A DNA stretch of 64,000 nucleotides from the NCBI RefSeq assembly GCF_900115845.1, contig NZ_FOXX01000014.1, positions 10,363 through 74,362 of the forward strand. The letters are read 5' to 3'. How positions within the stretch are numbered: position 1 is the stretch's first letter; each line of letters starts with the position of its first letter. The notes beneath the pieces are model-generated. The model did not search any database, was not told where the DNA came from, and saw only the letters and a list, made by a program, of their open reading frames with translations. This DNA is from Priestia endophytica DSM 13796. GTDB taxonomy: Bacteria; Bacillota; Bacilli; Bacillales; Bacillaceae_H. Below, one piece after another: positions 26,275 through 35,292 of this stretch. A program made the translations under genes and the position numbers.

Positions 26275-27454
26275 ATGAAGTTGATCCTTGCGAACGATAT
26301 CGGAAACGATAAAATGAAGATTCTTGAACCAGGCATGAAAGAGGTAGTGAAAGTTCCAAGTGCTTATAAACGAATTAACCGAAAGCCATCAGTTCATGAA
26401 AATGATGTAAAAAAGAACATAACAAATCTCATTGATCGATTACTCGTACATATTTCAAGCCCATCGATTCGTCGTGATGGTTTATATATGATTGGAGAAC
26501 GAGCAATTCAAACCACAGAAGGCGTAAGCAATATGGATATTGCCGTTCATGAAAAACATAGTAGTGATTTACCTTTAATTAATACGTTATGTAGCAAGGA
26601 GAGCTGTACATAAGCATTACGATGCAGAAGGAAACCTTCCTCAATCCATAAAAGCAGAAGTGGGTATGAGTAGTGCCATTCCAACTAGTCAACACAATAT
26701 AGAGACAGCGAGACAGTTAGAAGAACGTTTTATGGATACTTCTCATGTGGTCATTGTGTATGTAGGGCAAGAACAAGTAACCGTAGAATTAAACTTCTCA
26801 CAAGTAAAAGTCACAAAAGAAGGTATTCCGGCATTATACGCCATCTTTGAAGCACCAAATGATATGTTTAAAGAGTTTTCTAAAGAATATGGATTGAAAA
26901 AGGTAGATGGTTCATATTTTATGAATTCGAAGATTATGCATATTGATATTGGAAGTGGAACAACAGAGTATATTTATTCAGTAGGAATAAATCCACAATC
27001 TGAGCAATGTACAGGAGAAAGACGTGGAGTAGGCCATGCAGTTGAAGAAGCGATCCAACTCATGAAAGAAGAACGAAAAGGCTTAAATATTAATCGTCAG
27101 CAATTTGCGAAATACATTGAGCGACCAGATGAGTACCCAAAAGATCATGATTTAGCTGTTCATTATCTACGTGAAGCGCGCATTAATCAAGTCGATTTTA
27201 TCTTGGAAGATGTAGAACGTAAGTATACAACAACTTTATCCAGCGAACCAGAATATTTGGCTTGCTATGGTGGCGGATCTATTGAATTCAAAGAAGATAT
27301 GTATAAATTCTTAAAGGAATTTGCAGATTCTGTAGATGCGAAAGTCCTTTGGATTCCAGAACAATATGCGGTAGATATGAATGTGAAAGGATTAGATATC
27401 TTAAATCGCAACATCCTATTTACAGAAGAATACAAAGAAACTGTGGTGATGTAA
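26275..27454 (+). pseudogene. Actin-like plasmid segregation ATPase (ParM/Alp type), frameshifted
   Basis: The start ILANDIGNDKMKI is the phosphate-1 motif of actin-like ATPases, and DIGSGTTEYIY and ACYGGGSIEF supply the phosphate-2 and adenosine motifs. The first frame stops at 26613 (TLCSKESCT). The protein continues one frame over with ARRAVHKHYDAEGNLPQSIK and is then open to 27454. A single-base gain near 26596 explains it. Everything else looks intact, so a sequencing error or a recent mutation is likely. It should form filaments that push plasmid copies apart, with the protein at 27459. Confidence 0.75.
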
Positions 27455-27458
27455 AGGT

Positions 27459-27863
27459 ATGACGAACGAAAAAAAGAGAAAAACACAGTACAACTGGAAG
27501 TTTAAAAGCAACGAAACCGATGAGTTTTATGATTGGTTTGAAAATCAAGATAACATTGCGCTATCTCTACGTAAAATTGTGTACCATATGATTGAACTGT
27601 ATGGAACGGAGAGCGTTTTAAATCATCATGTCGATAAAGAAATGAGTCGAGATATGTTCATTTTAGAGGCCCTTAGAGGAAAAGAGGCCTTAACAGTAAA
27701 AGAGAGTATCCTTTCAGAGGGATCTCCACGAAAAGATTTATCTATCCTTGAGAAAACGTCTCCCTATGTACAAATGGAACGTCGTGTAAATGAAGAACCA
27801 AATAAATCAGAAGCCAAAAGTAAAGTCAATTATCAAGAGGTTAATCCGAAATCGATTTTTTGA
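27459..27863 (+). CDS. ParR-like DNA-binding partner of the actin-like ATPase
   Basis: 134 residues starting 5 bases after the parM stop. It is a small, charged protein; FYDWFENQDNIALSLRKIVY near the N-terminus could form a ribbon-helix-helix-like DNA-binding unit. The C-terminal half looks disordered. Position and size fit the adaptor of a type II partition system; the sequence alone is weak evidence. Confidence 0.6.
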   Translation: MTNEKKRKTQYNWKFKSNETDEFYDWFENQDNIALSLRKIVYHMIELYGTESVLNHHVDKEMSRDMFILEALRGKEALTVKESILSEGSPRKDLSILEKTSPYVQMERRVNEEPNKSEAKSKVNYQEVNPKSIF

Positions 27864-27883
27864 TCACTTCTAAGGAATAGAGT

Positions 27884-27916
27884 ATAGCCCTCACATGATG
27901 TGAGGGCTATTTTTTA
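27884..27916 (+). terminator. Terminator of the par operon
   Basis: ATAGCCCTCACAT stem and complement followed by TTTTTTAT. Confidence 0.85.
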
Positions 27917-28029
27917 TAGAGAGATAAGATAAAAAGTTGAATAAATAAAATAGAGAGGCGTTTCCTTTTAAGGGCTGGAAAACGTCCATTCAAGGATAGA
28001 CTGACGGATTAAAGTTTTATATCAGGGAC

Positions 28030-28191
28030 GTGAGGTGGTTAAAACAATTATCTTTATATGGAGAAGTCTTAGTGCTTGATCTGTATCAAAAGTTGATGGC
28101 AGCAGAAGGTGTAGATGGGGAGAGAAGTAAGGCAAAAACAGAGGAGAAAGAACCAGAAGATGAACTTGTTCAGGCAACCCCTTCTGATTAA
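28030..28191 (+). CDS. Small hypothetical protein
   Basis: 53 residues from a GTG start (RWLKQLSLYGEVLVLDLYQK, then an acidic/basic tail). A weak AGGG lies four bases before the start. Codon use resembles the neighbouring plasmid genes. Function unknown; it may be a remnant. Confidence 0.35.
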   Translation: MRWLKQLSLYGEVLVLDLYQKLMAAEGVDGERSKAKTEEKEPEDELVQATPSD

Positions 28192-28286
28192 ACAAAAATA
28201 CCTACGAGTACAAAAACGTCACCTAAGAATAGGTAAGCTTACAGGTTATTAGTGGTCGATATCCGATAAAATAGGTCAAAAAGAAA

Positions 28287-28547
28287 ATGAAGTTCTCTAA
28301 AAAAGCCGTTGTAGTTGAGGTGGAAATCCAGGGAGCTTTACGAAAAGAAATTGGTGAATTAAAAGCCGATATGGAGTATCAAATTGGGATAGAAAAAACT
28401 GAAACGGAAGCTCAAATTTCACTAAAAGAAAATGAGATTCGAATGAAAGAAGAGGGCATTAGTCTTTATAAAGATGAGAAGAAAATGTTAAAGGAAAAAC
28501 TCAAAAAGTTAAACGAAAAAGAGCAAGATTTATCTCAAACCCGTTAA
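28287..28547 (+). CDS. Coiled-coil hypothetical protein
   Basis: 86 residues, almost entirely charged helix with heptad-like spacing (GELKADMEYQIGIEKTETEA). No clear RBS. It may be the N-terminal remnant of a longer plasmid protein. Confidence 0.4.
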   Translation: MKFSKKAVVVEVEIQGALRKEIGELKADMEYQIGIEKTETEAQISLKENEIRMKEEGISLYKDEKKMLKEKLKKLNEKEQDLSQTR

Positions 28548-28737
28548 AACCTGTGGGGGCGTCGAGGGGACATCACGCAAAAATGAGGGGACGTCGGGGG
28601 GACGTTTGGCGCTTTTCTTTGTACCCATGGTTTTGTTAGGCTCTGCCTAACCCCACACCTCGGTGGGGGCAGAAACCCCTTATGCTCTTCAGGTTTTCAA
28701 AAGGTAGTGTACTTCATTTTGAAAAAGGATGAATGTC
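28548..28737. other. G+C-rich stretch with hairpins, possible oriT
   Basis: Locally very G-rich sequence in an AT-rich plasmid: repeats of GAGGGGACATC/GAGGGGACGTC and GGGGGGACGT (28565-28605), the hairpin GTTAGGCTCTGCCTAAC (28635-28651) and directly next to it CCCCACACCTCGGTGGGG. Such adjoining hairpins occur at transfer origins, but no relaxase gene is in the window. Confidence 0.35.
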
Positions 28738-29352
28738 ATGAAGGTTAAAGTGAGAAATGCAGAACCTATTTCGTCCCAAAAGCAATCATATCAAAGTGTT
28801 TTATGAAGTCTTTCATCAACTTCTATTGACAGCTATGGGTAGGAGATTAGCGACAATAGAAGATATTTTAACGGAGGACGATAGTGCCATAAGAAACGAT
28901 TAGAAGAACACTTTGGTCCCGTTGAAGAGTAGGAGGTTCCAGAACAGGAATACAAAAAAGATCGATATGCTGTAAGGGTTTATCAGTCGTTTTCAATCAG
29001 AGACAAATTAAAGAATCGGGGTTATAAATACAGCTCCTTAGAGCAAGCATGGACGAGAGAAATCAATGAAGACGGGGTAGAAGAAGAAAAAAATACGGTT
29101 GCTCAATGGATTGATGAAAAGTGTATTGTCATAGAGCAAGCGAATACGATGAAAATTGAGTCGTATTATTATCTATGCGTTTCCAATTGTTATGATCATC
29201 GAGATTACTTGAAGGAAAATAGCTTCCGATGGAATGGATATGGGATGAAAAAAGCGTGGGTGAAGAAGATCCCTACTCAATCTTTAGAAAAGGAAGAAGC
29301 CAAGCTTTTGCATTTAGCCAATATTAAGGTGAAAGTGGCTACTAAAAAGTAA
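28738..29352 (+). pseudogene. Remnant of a plasmid gene with two similar domains
   Basis: The 28738 ATG opens KVKVRNAEPISSQKQSYQSV and stops at once. A second frame (KKRLEEHFGPVEE) stops near 28929, then runs open to 29352. In that last part VRVYQSFSIRDKLKNRGYKY and LCVSNCYDHRDYLKENSFRW look like two copies of one short domain. Only the final 67 residues (ATG at 29149) form a clean frame, without a good RBS. Function unknown. Confidence 0.5.
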
Positions 29353-29523
29353 ATAAGGATGATAAGAAAGCATCTTCTCTTTATAGAAGGTGCTTCTTTT
29401 GTTAAGAAATAATTTAGATTATATGTAGACATTGTAAATGGTATGTGATTATTTTTTGTGCTGTTATAAAATATAATTAGATTTTACAGATTTTTAAAAA
29501 CATCCAAGAGGGGAACAGCTGCT

Positions 29524-30063
29524 ATGAAAAGTATACTCATTAAAACCATGACAGTATTCGCTTTACTCGTATTCCTAGTAGGTGGAATGATGACAGGCAA
29601 AACGGAGGCAGTGAGTAACACAGCCAATCAAGATCTCATCATTATTAACAAGTATTATAATAAATTAGCTTATTATCATAATGGATACCTTGAAATGGTG
29701 GTGCCCGTAGCAACAGGGAAGACGTGGGATAAAACACCAGTTGGATTTTTTAAAGTCATGAATAAAATTAAGAATCGACCATATTATACAGGAAAGATTC
29801 CTGGGGGAGATCCTCGAAATCCATTAGGAAAACGTTGGTTAGGAATCAATGCCGATGGGACCTATGGTGATACGTATGGAATCCATGGAAATAACAATGA
29901 AAGCAGTATCGGAAAATATGTGAGTCAAGGGTGCGTTCGAATGCATAATGCGGATGTTGAAAAGCTTTATGATAAAGTTCAAGTAGGAACGCCCGTTAGT
30001 ATCACAAACTCCTACAGAAGTTTTGAGGAGTTAACAAAAGTTTATGGGTATACATTTATTTAA
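29524..30063 (+). CDS. L,D-transpeptidase (YkuD domain), secreted
   Basis: 179 residues with a signal peptide (about 1-29, cleavage near TEA) and a YkuD domain. The catalytic signature is HGNNNESSIGKYVSQGCVRM with His121 and Cys137. It should form 3-3 cross-links or edit peptidoglycan outside the membrane. ATG follows GAGGGGAA. It is one of three near-identical paralogs in this window. Confidence 0.9.
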   Translation: MKSILIKTMTVFALLVFLVGGMMTGKTEAVSNTANQDLIIINKYYNKLAYYHNGYLEMVVPVATGKTWDKTPVGFFKVMNKIKNRPYYTGKIPGGDPRNPLGKRWLGINADGTYGDTYGIHGNNNESSIGKYVSQGCVRMHNADVEKLYDKVQVGTPVSITNSYRSFEELTKVYGYTFI

Positions 30064-30089
30064 GGGATATAATACGAAGTAATGCTCGC

Positions 30090-30122
30090 AGGATCCACTC
30101 TTGGAGAGTGGATCCTTTTTTT
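30090..30122 (+). terminator. Terminator of transpeptidase gene 1
   Basis: AGGATCCACTCT stem, complement and a run of seven T. Confidence 0.85.
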
Positions 30123-30164
30123 GTTTATGAAGAAGTTATAAGCAATGAAAAGCACATATTAAAA

Positions 30165-30228
30165 GGGGCCTGAATTTTGCATTTAGTGGAACTATCCACG
30201 AAACAAAGGATAAATGCAAAATTCGGGC
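30165..30228 (-). terminator. Long hairpin downstream of abrB copy A
   Basis: GGCCTGAATTTTGCATTTA pairs with TAAATGCAAAATTCGGGCC (one G-T mismatch), with an inner GTGG/CCAC stem; on the minus strand it is followed by CCCCTTTTAAT. The same structure lies at 35175-35248, and half of it at 33270-33295. Probably the abrB terminator. Confidence 0.6.
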
Positions 30229-30274
30229 CTATCATCACATCCATACTTACTCATTCATACTTATCATTTATCTT

Positions 30275-30556
30275 TTAGACATAAACGTCGATTTTCCCTA
30301 CTTCTTTAGAAAGAATCTCTATTCCTTCCCGACTTAGTATGACTTTTCCATTGGCTAATACCATATTGTCCTCGGATACCTTTCCTTTAATCATACATGC
30401 TTTATGGTACTGATATTTTCTGAAGATGATTTGATTCTCGTCTACAAAGATTTCTAAAGGATCATTCTTTTCAATAGCAAGATTTTCTCTTAGCTCTTTT
30501 GGTAAGACCACACGACCCAATTGATCAACTTTCCTCACAACTCCTGTACTTTTCAA
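30275..30556 (-). CDS. AbrB-family transition-state regulator
   Basis: 93 residues. The N-terminal swapped-hairpin DNA-binding domain STGVVRKVDQLGRVVLPKEL is almost that of B. subtilis AbrB/Abh; the C-terminal half is the multimerisation domain. It faces the ParB-like gene across a shared promoter region (30557-30745). Likely a local or global growth-phase regulator. Confidence 0.88.
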   Translation of the reverse strand: MKSTGVVRKVDQLGRVVLPKELRENLAIEKNDPLEIFVDENQIIFRKYQYHKACMIKGKVSEDNMVLANGKVILSREGIEILSKEVGKIDVYV

Positions 30557-30745
30557 TTCAACAACCCCTTTTTTCCGTGATGATTTTATTGTAGCAAATA
30601 TGGAAATAGAATAATAACATGCTAAATTACCAAAATTATGGGTTATAACCCTGGTTTTGTATCATTTTTGGGCTTTTGTTCTACCCAATTGTATATAAGT
30701 GTATATATACTAGACATATAGAAAGAGAGAAAGGGAGGGAGAACG

Positions 30746-31399
30746 ATGGCTCATAAAATTACTGTAACTGGCTGTCCGACTAGCTCAATTCAAGACTATG
30801 GGAAATACCTGGCTTTTGATATGGAGGAAAAGGGAAGTCCAAATGCACCAAAAGGGATACCATTTAAAAGTAATACCATTACCTATACGGTTGTGCTTAG
30901 TCTCAAACAATTTAACAAATTAAATATAAATCAGGAAGAATTTTCTCAACGACGTTTTGTTGTTCAAGGAGAGCCTTGTTTAGACATTCCTTTCGAACAG
31001 TGCACGGGTGAAATTGGCGTGATCTGTATGCAGATACAGGAGATTGAAAACAAAGTAAAGGAAAAGAAAGAAACACCAAAAAAGGGATCAAGAGCTCAAA
31101 ATCCAGAGAATAGCGATCATAAAGAAGAAAGTAAAAAAGAGAAAACCGAAAAGTTAATTCTTGCTCCCGAAGGCACAAGAGAGTGGATGGCCTTAGAAGA
31201 CATTAAGGTTCCAGAACCTTTTCTGCAATTCACACCAGGAATAGCGAAACAAAAGGCAGTAGAAGAAAGTATTGGGAAGAATGGCACGGTAGATAAACCC
31301 ATTATTATTAATCCAGATACACACGAACTTGTAGATAGTTATAGTCGTTATTTTGTAGCCAAGAAAAAGAATTTAGATCGTGTTCCTGTACATTATTAA
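30746..31399 (+). CDS. ParB/Srx-domain protein with unknown N-terminal domain
   Basis: 217 residues. Residues 1-100 form a conserved unknown domain (HKITVTGCPTSSIQDYGKYL, then GEPCLDIPFEQCTGEIG). A Lys/Glu-rich linker follows. The last 70 residues resemble the ParB/sulfiredoxin N-terminal domain (VEESIGKNGTVDKPIIINPD, then LVDSYSRYFVAKK). No HTH of true ParB is present, so a nuclease or regulator is more likely than a centromere protein. ATG follows GGGAGGGAG. Confidence 0.7.
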   Translation: MAHKITVTGCPTSSIQDYGKYLAFDMEEKGSPNAPKGIPFKSNTITYTVVLSLKQFNKLNINQEEFSQRRFVVQGEPCLDIPFEQCTGEIGVICMQIQEIENKVKEKKETPKKGSRAQNPENSDHKEESKKEKTEKLILAPEGTREWMALEDIKVPEPFLQFTPGIAKQKAVEESIGKNGTVDKPIIINPDTHELVDSYSRYFVAKKKNLDRVPVHY

Positions 31400-31495
31400 C
31401 GGTTATAAGGAGAAATTTTAGAGAACCCGTTCTGTTTATGCTAGAAACTAAATGGAATACTAATCATAAAATACTTTAAAAAGGGAGGATATACA

Positions 31496-32239
31496 ATGGT
31501 TGCAAAGACGAAAGAAGATTTTAATGGATTAAAAGAAATTGGTGAAATTTGTGGAGCGATTCGGGAAGAATTAGTTCATTGTACAAAGCCTGGAATGACC
31601 ACAAAAGAACTCGATGAAATTGCGAGAGAGATGTTCGAAAAGGCAGGGGCTCAATCTGCCCCAAAAGGAGAATACAATTTTCCTGGATATACGTGCATTA
31701 GCATAAATGAGGAAGTAGCGCACGGGGTTCCGAAGAATAAACGGACCATTCAAGAAGGGGACATTGTAAATATTGATGTTTCAGGTTCAAAAAACGGATA
31801 TTTCGCGGATACCGGAATCTCCTTTGTAATAGGGAAAGGAGAGATCATCCTACAGAAAATATGTGACGTTGCTAAAGAAGCATTCGATGCTGGACTTAAG
31901 AAGGCAAAGCCAGGTGTGAAAAAAAGCGCGCTCGGAAAAGCTGCACACAATGTAGCGAAAAGGCATGGCTTAACGGTCATAAAAAATCTTACTGGACACG
32001 GTATTGGACGCTCCATTCATGAAGAACCAAAACATATTTTCAATTACTTCGACCGATGGGATGACGAAATTTTAAAAGATGGTATGGTCATTGCCTTTGA
32101 GCCTATGATCTCTACATTTGAAGAGGAAGTTTTCCAATCCGAAGATGGATGGACCTTTTTAACCAATGAAAGCTTTGTGGCTCAATACGAACATACCATT
32201 ATCCTTACGAAGGAAGGGCCGATTATTACTACATTATAA
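31496..32239 (+). CDS. map: Methionine aminopeptidase, type I
   Basis: 247 residues. All metal ligands are visible: NIDVSG, YFADTGISF, GHGIG, AFEPMIS and QYEHTI. It removes N-terminal methionine from new proteins. ATG follows GGGAGG. A plasmid copy beside transpeptidase genes is an accessory paralog of a normally chromosomal, essential gene; a role in antibiotic or target-drug resistance is conceivable but not shown. Confidence 0.92.
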   Translation: MVAKTKEDFNGLKEIGEICGAIREELVHCTKPGMTTKELDEIAREMFEKAGAQSAPKGEYNFPGYTCISINEEVAHGVPKNKRTIQEGDIVNIDVSGSKNGYFADTGISFVIGKGEIILQKICDVAKEAFDAGLKKAKPGVKKSALGKAAHNVAKRHGLTVIKNLTGHGIGRSIHEEPKHIFNYFDRWDDEILKDGMVIAFEPMISTFEEEVFQSEDGWTFLTNESFVAQYEHTIILTKEGPIITTL

Positions 32240-32643
32240 GAGCACTAATACCACAATAGGGCGCGATTGTGGAGCAACAAAGATAGAATAATAATTAAAT
32301 TTTTTATAAACCAACAGTAAAAGGGTGATACATATTGTACATGTACAGTATGTATCACCCCTTATTTTTTGTGTCTTTTTACGATTTAAGTCTTTACAAA
32401 AGGAGGAATCCAAGTTTTTACATTTAGACGATTTTAAGGTGGAGGCGATGGTAAAAATCTGGTAATTATTACAATTCCCCCTCGAATCCCAACTATTTTG
32501 CTGGTTTTTTTCATTTTATGGTAAATAGGGATAAATCTTTTTACCTAAAATTCTATTTATCATGATTTAATGAACAGGTATCTTTCTAATAAAGGGATTA
32601 TTATTTTATATAAAGTGCACTATAAGAGAGGTGAATCATTTTC
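32240..32643. other. Intergenic region with map terminator
   Basis: Contains the terminator at 32321-32371 and then AT-rich sequence leading to the next transpeptidase gene. No other gene seen. Confidence 0.5.
32321..32371 (+). terminator. Terminator of map
   Basis: Long stem AAGGGTGATACAT / ATGTATCACCCCTT with TTGTACATGTACAG inside, followed by ATTTTTTG. Confidence 0.8.
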
Positions 32644-33192
32644 ATGAAGAAATTATTTAAAACTATGACTGTTTTGGCTTTACTCATGATCCTACTAAGT
32701 GGAATGACAGCAGGTAAAAGCGAGGCAGCAAGTAATACAACGAATCAGGATCTCATTATTATAAACAAGTATTATAATAAACTAGCTTATTATCATAATG
32801 GTTATCTTGAAATGGTGGTGCCTGTTGCAACGGGAAAGACGTGGGATAAAACACCGGTTGGATTTTATAAAATCGTTAATAAAATTAAGAACAGACCTTA
32901 TTATACGGGAAAGATTCCAGGGGGAGATCCTCGCAATCCATTAGGAAAACGCTGGTTAGGTTTAAATGTCAATGGAACTCCGGGAAATACGTATGCCATT
33001 CACGGAAATAATAATGAAAGCAGCATCGGAAAATATGTAAGCCAAGGGTGCATTAGAATGCATAATATAGATGTCGAAAAACTTTACGATAAAGTACAAG
33101 TGGGAACCCTTGTTACTATTACATATTCCTATAAGAGTTTTAAAGAGTTAACAAAAGTTTATGGGTATGAGTTTAAAGGCTACAATATGTAG
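32644..33192 (+). CDS. L,D-transpeptidase (YkuD domain), secreted, paralog 2
   Basis: 182 residues; signal peptide to about residue 28, catalytic His120 and Cys136 in IHGNNNESSIGKYVSQGCIR. The most diverged of the three copies, chiefly in the signal peptide and C-terminus. GAGGTGAA precedes ATG. It lies between the two copies of the duplicated block. Confidence 0.9.
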   Translation: MKKLFKTMTVLALLMILLSGMTAGKSEAASNTTNQDLIIINKYYNKLAYYHNGYLEMVVPVATGKTWDKTPVGFYKIVNKIKNRPYYTGKIPGGDPRNPLGKRWLGLNVNGTPGNTYAIHGNNNESSIGKYVSQGCIRMHNIDVEKLYDKVQVGTLVTITYSYKSFKELTKVYGYEFKGYNM

Positions 33193-33207
33193 AAATAGTG
33201 AAGTAGA

Positions 33208-33237
33208 GGTCTACTCTTCAAAAGTAGATCTTTTTTG
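33208..33237 (+). terminator. Terminator of transpeptidase gene 2
   Basis: GGTCTACT / AGTAGATC stem followed by TTTTTT. Confidence 0.8.
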
Positions 33238-33425
33238 TTTATAAAAGGGGAGAGGTAATGAAAAATGAGTATGAAAAGAGACCTAAATTTTGCATTTGGT
33301 GGAGATACACAGCTTTCTCATTTACATAATATTAAATTACAAGTGACAGCTAAAAAATAAACACTTGACCTTCACGTTACGTAATAACTTATGTTTTATG
33401 TATCTCAGTGATGGAGGGAAATATA

Positions 33426-33860
33426 ATGGAATTTTATCCTATGCCTTTGTTTGTAAAACTTTCTGTCAGTAATATGGAAAACTCTCTTTGCTGGTATAAG
33501 AAAGTTTTAAAATTTGAATCCGTGTTTGAGTTACTGAATAAAGATGGAAAGGTTATGATGGCTCATATTCGAGGCAAAAAGTAACAAGACATAATGTTAG
33601 TTGCAGAATCAAAACAAAAGGATGTGAGTTCTAACGGGAAGGGAATTGTTTTGAACTTTTCTGTAGAAGATGTGGATCTATATTCAAAAAAAGCAAGCGA
33701 GGCCAGTGCGGTAGTGTTAGAAGGTCCTATTGATCGTCCTTGGAATGCTCGTGAATTGGTTTTGAAAGACCTTGATGGTTATCTTATAACACTTTCAATG
33801 GGAATAGACCGAAAAAAGAATTTTAATGATGTTATAAATCAAGTTGAAAGTGAAATTTAG
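33426..33860 (+). pseudogene. VOC (glyoxalase/bleomycin-resistance fold) protein with internal stop
   Basis: One frame runs from ATG 33426 (good GGAGGG before it) to 33860, interrupted only by TAA at 33582. Before it: EFYPMPLFVKLSVSNMENSL and WYKKVLKFE; after it: LVAESKQKD and RPWNARELVLKDLDGYLITL, both typical of VOC proteins. The stop reads as a change from a tyrosine codon (TAT/TAC to TAA). The remainder is intact, so the loss is recent or is a sequencing error. Confidence 0.75.
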
Positions 33861-34105
33861 GTACCTTGGGAATAATCAAATTTTATTTAAGGTAACTAAG
33901 GATCACTCTTTTCATCAAAATTTCAATTTAACATGTTTTAATGAGCAAGCATCTTCTCTTTATAGAAGGTGCTTTTTTGTTAAGGAATAATTTAGATTAT
34001 ATGGTTAAATTGTAAATTATATGTAATTATTTCCTGTAATGGTATATAATATAGTTAGAATTTATAGACTTTTTTAAAAATAGATACAAAAGGGGAACAG
34101 TTGCT

Positions 34106-34663
34106 ATGAAAAGTATACTCATTAAAAGCATGACAGTTTTAGCTTTACTCGTATTTCTAGTAGGTGGAATGGCAACCGGCAAAACGGAGGCAGCAAGTAA
34201 CACGGCCAATCAAGATCTTATCATTATTAACAAGTATTACAATAAACTAGCGTATTATCATAATGGATATCTGGAAATGGTGGTGCCCGTAGCAACAGGG
34301 AAGACGTGGGATAAAACACCGGTTGGGTTTTTTAAAGTCGTGAATAAAATTAAGAATCGACCATATTACACGGGAAAGATTCCTGGGGGAGATCCTCGCA
34401 ATCCATTAGGGAAACGTTGGTTAGGGATCAATGCCAATGGAACTTATGGTGATACGTATGGCATTCATGGAAATAACAATGAAAGTAGTATTGGAAAATA
34501 TGTCAGCCTAGGTTGCGTTCGAATGCATAATACTGATGTGGAAAAGTTATATGACAAAGTTCAAGTGGGAACGCCCGTTAATATCACATACTCCTATAGA
34601 AGTTTCCAGGAGTTAACGAAAATCTACGGGTATGACTTTAAAGGGTATAATACGAAGAACTAA
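34106..34663 (+). CDS. L,D-transpeptidase (YkuD domain), secreted, paralog 3
   Basis: 185 residues, nearly identical to the copy at 29524. Signal peptide to about residue 29; catalytic His121 and Cys137. The residue before the Gly-Cys pair is Leu instead of Gln (GKYVSLGCVRM). Same AGGGGAACAG upstream region as copy 1. Confidence 0.9.
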   Translation: MKSILIKSMTVLALLVFLVGGMATGKTEAASNTANQDLIIINKYYNKLAYYHNGYLEMVVPVATGKTWDKTPVGFFKVVNKIKNRPYYTGKIPGGDPRNPLGKRWLGINANGTYGDTYGIHGNNNESSIGKYVSLGCVRMHNTDVEKLYDKVQVGTPVNITYSYRSFQELTKIYGYDFKGYNTKN

Positions 34664-34666
34664 TGC

Positions 34667-34705
34667 AAAGAGGGTCCACTCTTGGAGGAGTGTACCCTCT
34701 TTTTA
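34667..34705 (+). terminator. Terminator of transpeptidase gene 3
   Basis: AAAGAGGGT and ACCCTCTTT with CCACTC/GAGTG inside, then TTTAT. Confidence 0.8.
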
Positions 34706-34938
34706 TTTATAAGGAAGGATATGTTACATAACTTTGTTGATATTCAATTAAAGTTAATAAGTGGGTAAGAGGTTGTGGAGCATAGAAACAATGATGAATC
34801 TGTAGGTAAAAGGATTATAGAAAGTTGTTTATTACCAAATAATGAAACTTATAACTCATAAAGAACGTATGAATAGTAGGGCCGGTGTTCAACTAACTGG
34901 GTACATTACTAAAATTAAATTTATAAAAAGGTGATAAA

Positions 34939-35034
34939 ATGAATTGGTCATCGTTTGTTGCAATAATTATTGCATTGGCAGTTGTATTTGGTTTTTTTGA
35001 TAATAAAAACAAAAAGAATAAAGGAAAAAAGTAA
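34939..35034 (+). CDS. Small single-pass membrane peptide
   Basis: 31 residues: helix SSFVAIIIALAVVFGFF followed by a very basic Lys/Asn tail. AAGGTG lies six bases before ATG and a hairpin (ATCATCTA...TAGATGAT) follows the stop. The shape resembles small type I toxins and other membrane peptides, but no antitoxin is recognised. Confidence 0.55.
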   Translation: MNWSSFVAIIIALAVVFGFFDNKNKKNKGKK

Positions 35035-35174
35035 ATCATCTAACAAGTACATTAGATGATTTAGAATACCCAAAAAGGACTTTAAATAGTGCCCTTTATT
35101 TTTATAATTAGATTATCAGCACTATTATTTAACAGAGCCATTTATAAAAGACATATAAGTAGTGAAAAGCAAGT

Positions 35175-35248
35175 ATTAAAAGAGGCCTGAATTTTGCATT
35201 TAGTGGGGAACACCCACGAAACAAGAGATAAATGCAAAATTCGGGCCT
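35175..35248 (-). terminator. Long hairpin downstream of abrB copy B
   Basis: Same structure as at 30165: GGCCTGAATTTTGCATTTA with complement TAAATGCAAAATTCGGGCC. Confidence 0.6.
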
Positions 35249-35292
35249 ATCATCACATCTATACATACTCATTCATACTTATCATTTATCTT

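Larger units (their letters stand above)
29368..31400. repeat. Duplicated block, copy A
   Basis: Holds an upstream terminator, an L,D-transpeptidase, an abrB-like gene on the minus strand and a ParB-like gene. The same order and very similar sequence recur at 33945-36413, including the hairpin AAGCATCTTCTCTTTATAGA, which lies before each transpeptidase. Copy B has about 400 extra bases after its transpeptidase. Confidence 0.85.

Noticed and set aside
30165-35248. Repeated long hairpins at 30165 and 35175 as insertion-sequence ends
   Set aside because: They are explained better as abrB terminators within a duplicated block; no transposase or target duplication is present.
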